DNA of 64,000 nt from Erythrobacter aureus. Its GTDB lineage: Bacteria > Pseudomonadota > Alphaproteobacteria > Sphingomonadales > Sphingomonadaceae. The stretch is from the NCBI RefSeq assembly GCF_003355455.1, contig NZ_CP031357.1, forward strand, positions 1,342,501 through 1,406,500, given 5' to 3'. Under the pieces are notes generated by a model that saw only the letters and a list, made by a program, of their open reading frames with translations, had not been told where the DNA came from and made no database searches. Of this stretch, positions 33,542 through 41,097 are shown in pieces. The position numbers and the translations under genes were made by a program. The first letter of the stretch is position 1. Every line of letters begins with the position of its first letter.

Positions 33542-33694
33542 GAGTCCTCCGTGCCACACCGCACCATCTTGAGTCGACGGATTCCGTACGGACTCAATAT
33601 CTTGTGCCGGGCACCTTCTGTTCTCTCTGAGCAATCGGGCGACAATCACGATGTGTCGGAATTTTCGTGCTTGACCGGGAATCCATTTGGACTC
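33542..33694. promoter_or_regulatory. cluster of six GANTC (CcrM) sites upstream of ccrM
   Basis: GANTC occurs at 33542 (GAGTC), 33571 (GAGTC), 33580 (GATTC), 33591 (GACTC), 33679 (GAATC) and 33690 (GACTC), far denser than chance in a GC-rich 150-base stretch. GANTC is the target of the enzyme encoded just downstream, so the promoter or leader probably responds to its own methylation state, as in Caulobacter where GANTC sites lie in the ccrM leader. Confidence 0.75.
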
Positions 33695-33698
33695 ACCC

Positions 33699-33707
33699 TG
33701 TGGATAA
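33699..33707. promoter_or_regulatory. DnaA box upstream of ccrM
   Basis: TGTGGATAA is the exact complement of the consensus DnaA box TTATCCACA, 22 bases before the ccrM ATG and just after the last GANTC site. A single box suggests regulation, not an origin. Confidence 0.6.
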
Positions 33708-33728
33708 CTACGGATAGGGGTATGCATC

Positions 33729-34868
33729 ATGGGGGTCATCACGACCACGAAAAGTCGCGCGAAAGCGACTGTAAAACAAACGGAAACGCCCAAGGAGCTG
33801 CTGCCGCTCGGGCAGATTATCCCGGGCGATTGCGTCGAAGCGATGCGTTCGATCCCCGATGCCAGCGTGGACCTCGTCTTTGCCGATCCGCCCTACAATC
33901 TCCAGCTCGGCGGCGATCTCAACCGGCCCGATGGCAGCCATGTCGATGCGGTGACCGACCACTGGGACCAGTTCGACAGCTTCGCGCTCTACGACACATT
34001 CACCCGCGATTGGCTGACCGAGGCCAAGCGTATTCTCAAGCCCGATGGCGGGCTGTGGGTCATCGGCAGCTATCACAACATCTACCGCGTCGGCGCGATT
34101 CTGCAGGATCTGGGCTTCTGGATTTTGAACGACATCGTCTGGCGCAAGTCGAACCCCATGCCCAATTTCCGCGGCACGCGCTTCACCAATGCGCATGAGA
34201 CGCTGCTGTGGTGCAGCCAGGGCGAGAAGGCGAAATACCACTTCAACTACCGCGCGATGAAGACGCTCAACGACGAGCTCCAGATGCGCAGCGACTGGGT
34301 CCTGCCGATCTGCAACGGGGCGGAGCGGCTGAAGGAGGGCGGCCACAAGGTCCACCCGACGCAGAAGCCCGAAAGCCTGCTCTACCGCGTGCTGCTCTCC
34401 ACCACCGAGCGCGGCGACGTGGTGCTCGACCCGTTTTTCGGCACCGGCACGACCGGCGCGGTGGCCAAGCGCCTGGGCCGCGAATGGATCGGCTGCGAGC
34501 GCGAAGGCAATTACCGCGAGGCCGCGCTGAAGCGGATCGAAAAGGAACTCCCCCTCGACCAAAGCGCGCTCACCACGATGCAGGCCGGCCGCAGCGCCCC
34601 CAAGGTGGCCTTCGGCGCGCTGGTCGAAAACGGCTATATCAAGCCGGGGACCGAGCTGTTCGACAAGAAACACCGCTGGGTCGCGACGGTGCGGGCCGAT
34701 GGCTCGCTGGCCTGCGGCAAACAGACCGGCAGCATCCACGGCCTCGGCAAGGAGCTACAAGGCGCGCCGAGCTGCAACGGATGGACTTTCTGGCACTACG
34801 AAGTGGATGGAGACGTGAAGCCCATCGACGCCGCGCGGCAGCTCTATCTGCTGGCGGTGGAGGACTGA
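33729..34868 (+). CDS. ccrM: cell-cycle DNA adenine methyltransferase CcrM (GANTC)
   Basis: 379 residues of the beta-class N6-adenine methyltransferases. Motif IV is DPPY (53-56) in LVFADPPYNLQLGGDL, and the AdoMet motif is DPFFGTGTTG (234-243). The C-terminal ~80 residues (about 290-375, ELFDKKHRWVATVRADGS) form the RAMA domain typical of CcrM, which binds the target. CcrM methylates GANTC once per cell cycle after replication in alphaproteobacteria. The upstream region carries six GANTC sites and a DnaA box. Start MGVITTTKSRAKATVKQT is the first ATG after these sites. Confidence 0.95.
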   Translation: MGVITTTKSRAKATVKQTETPKELLPLGQIIPGDCVEAMRSIPDASVDLVFADPPYNLQLGGDLNRPDGSHVDAVTDHWDQFDSFALYDTFTRDWLTEAKRILKPDGGLWVIGSYHNIYRVGAILQDLGFWILNDIVWRKSNPMPNFRGTRFTNAHETLLWCSQGEKAKYHFNYRAMKTLNDELQMRSDWVLPICNGAERLKEGGHKVHPTQKPESLLYRVLLSTTERGDVVLDPFFGTGTTGAVAKRLGREWIGCEREGNYREAALKRIEKELPLDQSALTTMQAGRSAPKVAFGALVENGYIKPGTELFDKKHRWVATVRADGSLACGKQTGSIHGLGKELQGAPSCNGWTFWHYEVDGDVKPIDAARQLYLLAVED

Positions 34869-34908
34869 GGGGCTTTCCAGTCGAGCACCGGCCAAGGCAG
34901 GGCATACC

Positions 34909-35454
34909 ATGATCAAGCCCGTCACCACTCTTCAGACGCCGCGTTTCACCATGCGCAAACTGCGGCGCCAAGATGCCGCGGCCCTGCTGCCGACGCTGGG
35001 GGACGAGGCGCAGTGCCGCTATCTCTCGCGGCCCGCCTTCTCGTCGGAAGAAGAGCTGTGGAACTGGCTCGCCGATCCGAGCTGGACCGGTCGTACCTGG
35101 ATTGCCGAGGACGCCTGTGGGACGGTCGTGGGGCGTTTCGTTGCGGTGCCGGACGAGGAGGAGGAGGGGGTCGAAGAAATCGGCTACATCACCTGCGCCG
35201 AACGACAGGGTATGGGAATCGCGCGCGAATGCACTGCCGCACTGGTCGCGCATCTCTTCGACGGGGGCCATGTTCGCAGGCTGATTGCCGAGATCGATGC
35301 GGAAAATTCACCGTCGATACGTCTTATCGAACGGCTTGGATTCCGCCGCGATGCGCTACACATGGCGTATGAGGAAACCCACAAGGGGGTCTGCGATGTC
35401 GCTATTTACAGCCTTTCGCGGGAGGGGCAGGCCGCGTTGCGGGAAAGCGAGTAA
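34909..35454 (+). CDS. GNAT acetyltransferase (RimJ/RimL-like)
   Basis: 181 residues. Starts LQTPRFTMRKLRRQDAAAL, the usual RimJ/RimL-type beginning. The acetyl-CoA loop is RQGMGIARECTAALVAHLF (about 98-116), followed by the conserved AEIDAENSPSIRLIERLGFRRD (about 125-146). Substrate unknown; this branch acetylates ribosomal protein N-termini, antibiotics or small molecules. It lies 40 bases after ccrM and three bases before folP, so probably co-transcribed. Confidence 0.88.
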   Translation: MIKPVTTLQTPRFTMRKLRRQDAAALLPTLGDEAQCRYLSRPAFSSEEELWNWLADPSWTGRTWIAEDACGTVVGRFVAVPDEEEEGVEEIGYITCAERQGMGIARECTAALVAHLFDGGHVRRLIAEIDAENSPSIRLIERLGFRRDALHMAYEETHKGVCDVAIYSLSREGQAALRESE

Positions 35455-35457
35455 ACC

Positions 35458-36567
35458 ATGACCGACCGCATCTATATCCGCCCCATCGCCCTCGTGCCCG
35501 GCCCGCAAACCGAGCATGGCAATGCCATCCGCCTCGCGGGCGGGATGGTCTATGCAAGCCGCTTTGCCGTGATTCTGCGGCGGGAAGGACAGATAGCCGA
35601 ACGCTGGCTCGCCGCGCCCGATACGATGGCCGAGGTGCTGGGCCAGTTGCCCGATGCCGTGGGGGCGGAGGCCGAGGCGCAGTGGTCGAACCTGACGCTC
35701 GCGCATCCGCCGATCGAGCTGGGCGCGCGTACGGTGCGGCTCGATCAGCCGCAGGTGATGGGCATCCTCAACGTCACGCCCGACAGTTTCAGCGATGGCG
35801 GCGCGCATGACAGCCCCGATGCCGCGCGCGAACATGCGGCGGCGATGGTGGAGGCGGGGGCGAGTATCATCGATGTGGGCGGGGAAAGCACGCGGCCCGG
35901 CGCCAAACCGATGTGGGAAGGCGACGAGATCGCCCGCGTCGTGCCCGCCATCGAGGCTTGCGCGGGTATGGGCGCGGCGGTCAGTATCGATACGCGCAAG
36001 GCGGCGGTGATGGAAGCCGCGCTCGAAGCCGGGGCGCATCTGGTCAACGATGTGTCGGGCCTCACCCACGATCCGCGCAGCGCCGAAGTGGTCGCGCGCG
36101 CTGCTTGCCCGGTAGTGCTGATGCACGCGCCCGGCAGCGGCGAGGATCTGCATGAGGGCGGGGCCTACGACAATGTCGTGTTCAACGTGTTCGACGAACT
36201 GCGCGCCCGGCGCGATGCCGCTCTGGCGGCAGGGGTGGAGGCGCAGGGCATCCTGCTCGATCCCGGCATTGGTTTCGGCAAGTCGCTGGCCGACAATCTC
36301 GCGCTCATCAATGCGCTGCCGATGTTCCATGCGCTGGGCCACCCGCTGCTGCTGGGGGCGAGCCGCAAGCGGATGATCGGCGCTCTGTCGAACGAAGTCG
36401 CAGCGTCCGACCGCCTGGGCGGAAGCGTGGCGCTGGCGGTGAAGGGCATGGATGCGGGCGTCCAGCTCCACCGCGTCCACGACGTCCCCGAAACCCTCCA
36501 GGCGCGCAATGTCTGGCGGGGCCTTCGCGATGCGGCGCTTACCGACTTTAGCGATTTGCCGGACTAG
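35458..36567 (+). CDS. folP: dihydropteroate synthase
   Basis: DHPS joins p-aminobenzoate to dihydropterin pyrophosphate in folate synthesis and is the sulfonamide target. 369 residues: an N-terminal extension of about 95 residues precedes the TIM barrel. The two family signatures are PQVMGILNVTPDSFSDGG (98-115) and IDVGGESTRPGA (about 138-149), with later DPGIGFGKS and GASRKRMIG. The extension is common in sphingomonads. It starts right after the acetyltransferase and its end overlaps the convergent SDR gene by four bases. Confidence 0.95.
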   Translation: MTDRIYIRPIALVPGPQTEHGNAIRLAGGMVYASRFAVILRREGQIAERWLAAPDTMAEVLGQLPDAVGAEAEAQWSNLTLAHPPIELGARTVRLDQPQVMGILNVTPDSFSDGGAHDSPDAAREHAAAMVEAGASIIDVGGESTRPGAKPMWEGDEIARVVPAIEACAGMGAAVSIDTRKAAVMEAALEAGAHLVNDVSGLTHDPRSAEVVARAACPVVLMHAPGSGEDLHEGGAYDNVVFNVFDELRARRDAALAAGVEAQGILLDPGIGFGKSLADNLALINALPMFHALGHPLLLGASRKRMIGALSNEVAASDRLGGSVALAVKGMDAGVQLHRVHDVPETLQARNVWRGLRDAALTDFSDLPD

Positions 36568-37358
36568 CTCCCCGGCGAGGCCGCAGATCCCGCCAGCAAC
36601 CCGCCATCGAGCGTAAGCTCGGAGCCGGTCATGTAGGCGCTGTCGGCGCTGGCGAGGAAGACGCACAGCGCGGCCACCTCCTCGACCGTGCCGAAGCGCT
36701 TGAGCGGCGTATCCGCGACCAGTGCGGCCATTCGCGCTTCACGATCCGGCCCGTCGCCCAGCATCGGCTCCCAGATCGGGGTGAGGATGGCGGCGGGGTG
36801 GATCGAGTTGCAGCGGATTTGCCAGCCTTGCTGCGCGGCATAGAGCGCAACCGATTTGGTGTGGTTGCGCATCGCCGCCTTGCTTGCCGCATAGGCCGCC
36901 GCGCCGGGAATGCCGACAAGGCCGGAGCGCGAGGACATGTTGATGATCGAGCCCGTGCCGCCCGAACTCGCCTGCGTCTTCATCGCGCGCAGGGCATAGC
37001 GACAACCAAGGAAGCAGCCGTCGGTATTGACCGCATGGACCTTGTGCCACTCGGCCAGGCTGGCGTGCTCGGGATCGTGCGCTACGGGGCTATCTTCGAA
37101 GCCGGTGATCCCGGCATTGTTGACCAGCACGTCGATCGCCGGGAAGGCCTCGGCCAGCGCCTCCCACTCCGCCTCGCTCGCCACGTCGAGCCGGTGCCAT
37201 GTGCAGCCGAGTTCGGAAGCGGCTGTCCTGCCCGCCTCCTCGTCGATATCGGTGAGGACGACGCGCGCGCCTTCGGCCAGGAAAGCTTTGCACACGGCCT
37301 TGCCGATGCCGCGCGCACCGCCGGTTACCACGCAGAGCATGTCGTTCAGTTTTTGCAT
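36564..37358 (-). CDS. short-chain dehydrogenase/reductase (classical SDR)
   Basis: 264 residues. NAD(P)-binding motif TGGARGIG (12-19) and NNAG (about 81-84); an Asp after the second strand (VLTDIDEEAG) favours NAD over NADP. Catalytic Ser in INMSSRSGLVG and Y-x3-K in AAYAASKAAMRNH. The C-terminal VEEVAALCVFLASADSAYMTGSELTLDGG is the usual SDR end. Substrate not determinable; cyclopentanol or 3-oxoacyl/steroid-type dehydrogenases are near relatives. Confidence 0.88.
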   Translation of the reverse strand: MQKLNDMLCVVTGGARGIGKAVCKAFLAEGARVVLTDIDEEAGRTAASELGCTWHRLDVASEAEWEALAEAFPAIDVLVNNAGITGFEDSPVAHDPEHASLAEWHKVHAVNTDGCFLGCRYALRAMKTQASSGGTGSIINMSSRSGLVGIPGAAAYAASKAAMRNHTKSVALYAAQQGWQIRCNSIHPAAILTPIWEPMLGDGPDREARMAALVADTPLKRFGTVEEVAALCVFLASADSAYMTGSELTLDGGLLAGSAASPGS

Positions 37359-37485
37359 TGAGGGACCTCGGGAAATTCAGGTGAGAGTCCGGGCGTTGTC
37401 CGGCCCGATCGAGCATGTGTCCGACTTAGCGGTGGCTCTTGTTCACCTGAGGCGCTCCCTTTCGTGAGCCTTCTATATGGCCAAC

Positions 37486-38904
37486 TCACGCCGCATTGTC
37501 GATGCCGAGTTCGCTGAGCTTGCGGTAGAGAGTCGAGCGCCCGATGCCGAGACGGCGGGCCACTTCGGTCATGCGCCCACGATAGTGTCCGATGGCCAGG
37601 CGGATGATGTCGGCCTCGATCTCTTCGAGCGGTCGGACATTGCCGTCGTCGGTATAGAGCAGCACGCCAAGCCCGCGCGCGCGGCTTTCGCCCCGGTCGG
37701 CCAGATCGCCGAGCATTTCGGCGAGCTGCGGAAAGCTGTGCGCGGTCAGTGCCTCGCGCTGTTCGAAAACACAGGCGCGGAACAGCACGGCTTGCAACTG
37801 GCGGACATTGCCGGGCCAGTCATAGGCTTCGAGAAGCGAGAGCGCGCTGTCGGCGATCGAATGATGCTTGAGTCCCGGCTGTTCCCCGATCTTGGCGAGG
37901 AAGTAGCGGGTGAGGGCGGGGATGTCGCCGAGCCGCTCGCGCAGGGCAGGAAGGCGGATACGGGTGGCGGCAAGCTGATCGTAAAGTTCCTGCGAGAACT
38001 CGCCGGCGGCGACCAGCTCGTCGAACGCGAAATCGCTGGTGGCGATCACGCGCAGGTCGATCTTGAAGCCGTGCGCCGCGCCGGTGGGGCGCACGATGCC
38101 GCTGGCAAGGGTTTCCGCAAGACGCGCCTGATGGGTGGTGGGCAGGCGGTCGATATCGTCGAGTATGAGAGTGCCGCCATCGCAATACTCGATCAGTCCG
38201 GTCTGGCGGTCGAAGGCTCCGGCAAAGGCGCCTTTCTCATGTCCGAACAACAGGGATTCGAGCGAGGCGGGCGGCATGCCGCCGCAATGCACCACCCGCA
38301 TCGGCGCCTTGGCCCTGCTGCTGGCGGCATGCATGGCCCGGGTCAGCATATCCTTACCCGTGCCGCTTTCGCCCTCGACCAGGACGTGGGCGTGGCCGCG
38401 CGCTGCCGTGGCGGCCTTGGCCAGCGCGGTGCGGAAAGGGGCCGCCGTTCCGACCATGGCGTCGAAATCGAGTGGATGGGGCAGCTTTTCGGCCATTGGT
38501 TGAAGTTCGGCGCGAGGCCGTTCGGCGCGGGTCGCACTGGCGAGCGCCTGCAGCAATCGGTCCGACCCGACGGGCTTGATGAGGTAGTCGGTCGCGCCCG
38601 CGCGCATGGCCTCCACCGCCAGCAAGGGCGATGTGCTCGCCGTTAGCATAAGCAGCGGAAGATCGGGCCGGGCCTCACGCAATTCGCGGATCAGGTCGCA
38701 GGCCGCATCGCCCGGGACCCACTGGTCGAGCAGAATAGCCTGTACGTCGCTGCCCTCGGGAGAGGCGAGCGTTTCGAGTGCCGCTTCGCTGGTTTCCACG
38801 GTCAGGGTTCGCCAGCCTTCGCGCGCGGCCAGCGCCGACACCAGCCGACTTTGTGCCGGTTCGTCGTCGATCAGCATCAACAGGCGGTTTTCCTGGGTCG
38901 CCAT
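37486..38904 (-). CDS. NtrC-like response regulator with altered sigma-54 contact motif
   Basis: 472 residues: receiver (about 8-125, acidic pair D13/D14, phospho-acceptor D60, K110), AAA+ domain (about 145-390, Walker A GESGTGKD 178-185), Fis-type HTH (about 430-470, TEVARRLGIGRSTLYRKL). The sigma-54-binding loop, normally GAFTGA, reads GAFAGA (225-230), and Walker B reads GGTLILDD (243-250), where GGTLFLDE is usual. Both changes fall in key positions, so sigma-54 activation may be weak, altered or lost. No histidine kinase gene is adjacent. Start chosen at 38904 (MATQENRLLMLIDDEP). Confidence 0.9.
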   Translation of the reverse strand: MATQENRLLMLIDDEPAQSRLVSALAAREGWRTLTVETSEAALETLASPEGSDVQAILLDQWVPGDAACDLIRELREARPDLPLLMLTASTSPLLAVEAMRAGATDYLIKPVGSDRLLQALASATRAERPRAELQPMAEKLPHPLDFDAMVGTAAPFRTALAKAATAARGHAHVLVEGESGTGKDMLTRAMHAASSRAKAPMRVVHCGGMPPASLESLLFGHEKGAFAGAFDRQTGLIEYCDGGTLILDDIDRLPTTHQARLAETLASGIVRPTGAAHGFKIDLRVIATSDFAFDELVAAGEFSQELYDQLAATRIRLPALRERLGDIPALTRYFLAKIGEQPGLKHHSIADSALSLLEAYDWPGNVRQLQAVLFRACVFEQREALTAHSFPQLAEMLGDLADRGESRARGLGVLLYTDDGNVRPLEEIEADIIRLAIGHYRGRMTEVARRLGIGRSTLYRKLSELGIDNAA

Positions 38905-39092
38905 GTGTTTTGCCGTGCTCCCTCGCAACGCTCGGATATCAGATCATGTTCTTGTCCCCACCCTCTATCCGAAACGGGTAAAGAGCCGATTAAGCCTGTT
39001 TCACGGGCACTGGCGCGACGGCGGGGCTTGAGCGCGGGGCACCTCCGCGATAGACCGACCGGGAAATCAATTCCAAACGGGGACATATCGTC

Positions 39093-39218
39093 ATGGATTC
39101 CGCCAACGACCACAAGGCGCACAACAAAACCTACGAGTCTTTCATCGGCTTGCTGAAATGGTCGGTGCCGCTCGTTGCCATCCTTACCCTGCTCATCGTC
39201 ATCCTGATTGCCGAATAA
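39093..39218 (+). CDS. aa3-type cytochrome c oxidase subunit IV
   Basis: 41 residues: a polar start (MDSANDHKAHNKTYESF) and one membrane helix (about 24-40, VPLVAILTLLIVILI). This matches the small bacterial aa3-type oxidase subunit IV family, which packs against the oxidase core. The gene is often placed, as here, right before pntA in alphaproteobacteria, far from the main oxidase genes. The stop TAA is four bases before the pntA ATG. Confidence 0.85.
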   Translation: MDSANDHKAHNKTYESFIGLLKWSVPLVAILTLLIVILIAE

Positions 39219-39222
39219 GCGC

Positions 39223-40349
39223 ATGGCGCTACGTATCGCGGTGCTTAAAGAGCGCGCGCCGGGCGAGAGCCGGGTTGCGCTGACGCCCGAAACGGCGAAG
39301 AAATTCGCCGCGCTCGGGGCCATGGTCGTTGTTGAAGAGGGAGCGGGTCTGGGGGCGGCGATCACCGACGAAGCTTACGCGCAAGCCGGGGCGGAGGTCG
39401 TTCCCGGTCCGAAAGCGGTCGAGGGTGCGGATATCGTGCTCGGTGTGCAGGCGCCCGATGTCGCCGCGCTGGCGGGCGCGAAGCCCGGGCATGGGTCGCG
39501 GCGACCTTCGATCCGTTTCGCAATCGCGAACTGGTCGAGGCTTACGCGAAGGGCGGTTTCGAAGCGCTGTCGATGGAATTCATGCCGCGCATCACCCGCG
39601 CGCAGAGCATGGATGTGCTCTCCAGCCAGTCGAATCTGGCAGGGTACAAGGCGGTGTTGACCGCAGCCAACGAATACGGCCGCGCCTTCCCGATGATGAT
39701 GACCGCCGCCGGCACGGTGCAGGCGGCCAAGGTCTTCGTGATGGGCGTGGGCGTGGCGGGCCTCCAGGCGATCGCCACGGCCAAGCGGCTGGGCGCGCAG
39801 GTCAGCGCGACCGATGTGCGCAGTGCCACCAAGGAACAGATCCAGTCATTGGGCGCCAAGCCGATCTTCGTCGAGAATGTCGCCGGGATCGAAGGCGAGG
39901 GTTCGGGTGGCTATGCCACCGAAATGAGCGAGGAATACCAGAAGGCGCAGGCCGAACTGGTGAGCTTGCACATCGCCAAGCAGGACATTGTCATCACCAC
40001 TGCGCTGATTCCGGGGCGCGCTGCGCCGCGGCTTATCAGCGACGCGCAGATCGCGACGATGAAGCCGGGCAGCGTGATCTTCGATCTCGCGGTTGCGCAA
40101 GGCGGCAATGTCGAAGGGTCCAAGCCTGACGAGGTAGTGGAAAGGCACGGCGTGAAAATCGTCGGCTACACCAACACCGCTGGCCATCTGGCCGCCGATG
40201 CATCGGCCCTGTTCGCGCGCAATCACTACAACTTCCTCTCCGCCTTCTGGGACAAGGAGGCGGGCAAGCCCGTCCTCGACGAGGAAATCGGCGACGCCGT
40301 GCGGCTGACGCAAGGCGGCAAGGTCGTGAACGAGAGGCTACTCGCTTGA
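39223..40349 (+). pseudogene. pntAA: NAD(P) transhydrogenase subunit alpha part 1, one-base frameshift
   Basis: PntAA is the soluble NAD(H)-binding domain of the proton-pumping transhydrogenase. Residues MALRIAVLKERAPGESRVAL to VAALAGAKPG (to about 39488) are in one frame; WVAATFDPFRNRELVEAYAKG through MEFMPRITRAQSMDVLSSQS to VVNERLLA are in another. Restoring one G in the GGG run at 39487-39489 rejoins them into about 375 residues with all motifs (GVGVAGLQAIATAKRLGA, LIPGRAAPRLI). The rest of the operon is intact, so a sequencing error is as likely as true loss. Confidence 0.88.
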
Positions 40350-40813
40350 TCGCAAGCGCTTCCCAGCCTCCCCGGAACGGGGAGGGGGACCGCGCGAAGC
40401 GCGGTGGAGGAGATTCGAGGTTCGTTGCGAGACCGGAGGTGGTTCGCGCCCGCAAGCTGCGCAGGGATATGTCCAAGCCGGAGCGGATGCTTTGGCAACA
40501 ACTCCGCCAGCGTCCGAGCGGATTCAAGTTCCGCAGGCAGCATCCGATCGGTCCCTATATCGCCGACTTCTGCTGCCTGTCCGAGCGTTTCGTCGTTGAG
40601 GTTGATGGCAGCGCTCACGAAAATTCCGACCGCGCCAAGTTCGACGAGCGACGCGCGCAATATTTGAGAGAAAACGGGTTCAGGGTCCTCAGGGTCAACG
40701 CCACCCGCGTCCTCGCCGATGCGGTCGATACCGCAGAAGCGATTGTCGCGTGGTTGGCGGATCCCTCCACCAGCCTCCGGCTGGTCCCCTCCCGTGCCGG
40801 GGAGGCTGGTTAG
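40346..40813 (+). CDS. DUF559 endonuclease-like protein inside the pnt operon
   Basis: Up to 155 residues. The core from MSKPERMLWQQLRQRP (about 42) to AEAIVAWLADP is the DUF559/Vsr-like nuclease fold: GFKFRRQHPIGPYIADFCC, FVVEVDGSAHE (acidic PD-(D/E)xK-type residues), and YLRENGFRVLRVNATRVL. The flanking N-terminal (QPPRNGEGDRAKRGGG) and C-terminal (STSLRLVPSRAGEAG) residues are simply translation of terminal inverted repeats. The frame begins with TTG overlapping the pntAA stop, and its TAG overlaps the pntAB GTG, so translation passes through. The gene is foreign to the transhydrogenase and is probably cargo of a small mobile cassette. Confidence 0.8.
   Translation: MIASASQPPRNGEGDRAKRGGGDSRFVARPEVVRARKLRRDMSKPERMLWQQLRQRPSGFKFRRQHPIGPYIADFCCLSERFVVEVDGSAHENSDRAKFDERRAQYLRENGFRVLRVNATRVLADAVDTAEAIVAWLADPSTSLRLVPSRAGEAG
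40365..40807 (+). mobile_element. DUF559 cassette with hairpin terminal inverted repeats
   Basis: Left end 40365-40416: AGCCTCCCCGGAACGGGGAG..., hairpin GCGCGAAGCGC, then GGTGGAGGAGATTC. Right end 40759-40807, read as reverse complement: AGCCTCCCCGGCACGGGAGG..., hairpin AGCCGGAGGCT, then GGTGGAGGGATCC. The two ends match apart from the inner hairpin, whose sequence differs but whose fold is kept. The cassette of about 443 bases carries one nuclease gene and lies between pntAA and pntAB. No transposase is present. I infer homing-like mobility. Confidence 0.7.
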
Positions 40814-41097
40814 TGGATTTCATTTCGATCCTGTCGATCTTCGTGCTGGCGTGTTTCGTCGGCTATTACGTGGTCTGGTCGGTCACGCCCGCGCTGCACA
40901 CGCCGCTGATGGCGGTGACCAATGCGATTTCCTCGGTGATTATCGTCGGCGCGCTGATCGCGGCGGCCGAAGCCGGTAGTCCGGCAGCCAAATGGCTGGG
41001 GCTGGCGGGCGTGGTGCTGGCGAGCGTGAACATCTTCGGCGGCTTTGCCGTTACCGAGCGCATGCTGGCGATGTACAAGAAGAAGGAGAAGAAGTGA
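40813..41097 (+). CDS. pntAB: NAD(P) transhydrogenase subunit alpha part 2 (membrane)
   Basis: 94 residues, three membrane helices (about 2-21, 30-52, 58-82): ISILSIFVLACFVGYYVVWS, THPALHTPLMAVTNAISSVI-like region (TPALHTPLMAVTNAISSVII), and GVVLASVNIFGGFAVTERML. This is the dII membrane piece of the split alpha subunit used by alphaproteobacteria. The GTG at 40813 overlaps the TAG of the DUF559 frame by one base, so translation may depend on reading through the cassette. Its stop overlaps the pntB start (TGATG). Confidence 0.93.
   Translation: MDFISILSIFVLACFVGYYVVWSVTPALHTPLMAVTNAISSVIIVGALIAAAEAGSPAAKWLGLAGVVLASVNIFGGFAVTERMLAMYKKKEKK

Noticed and set aside
33699..33707. Replication origin suggested by the DnaA box
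   Set aside because: Only one box, no AT-rich unwinding region and no dnaA/dnaN/gidA/parAB neighbours.
40365..40807. Classical insertion sequence
   Set aside because: Terminal inverted repeats exist, but the single gene is a DUF559 nuclease, not a transposase, and no clear target duplication is seen.
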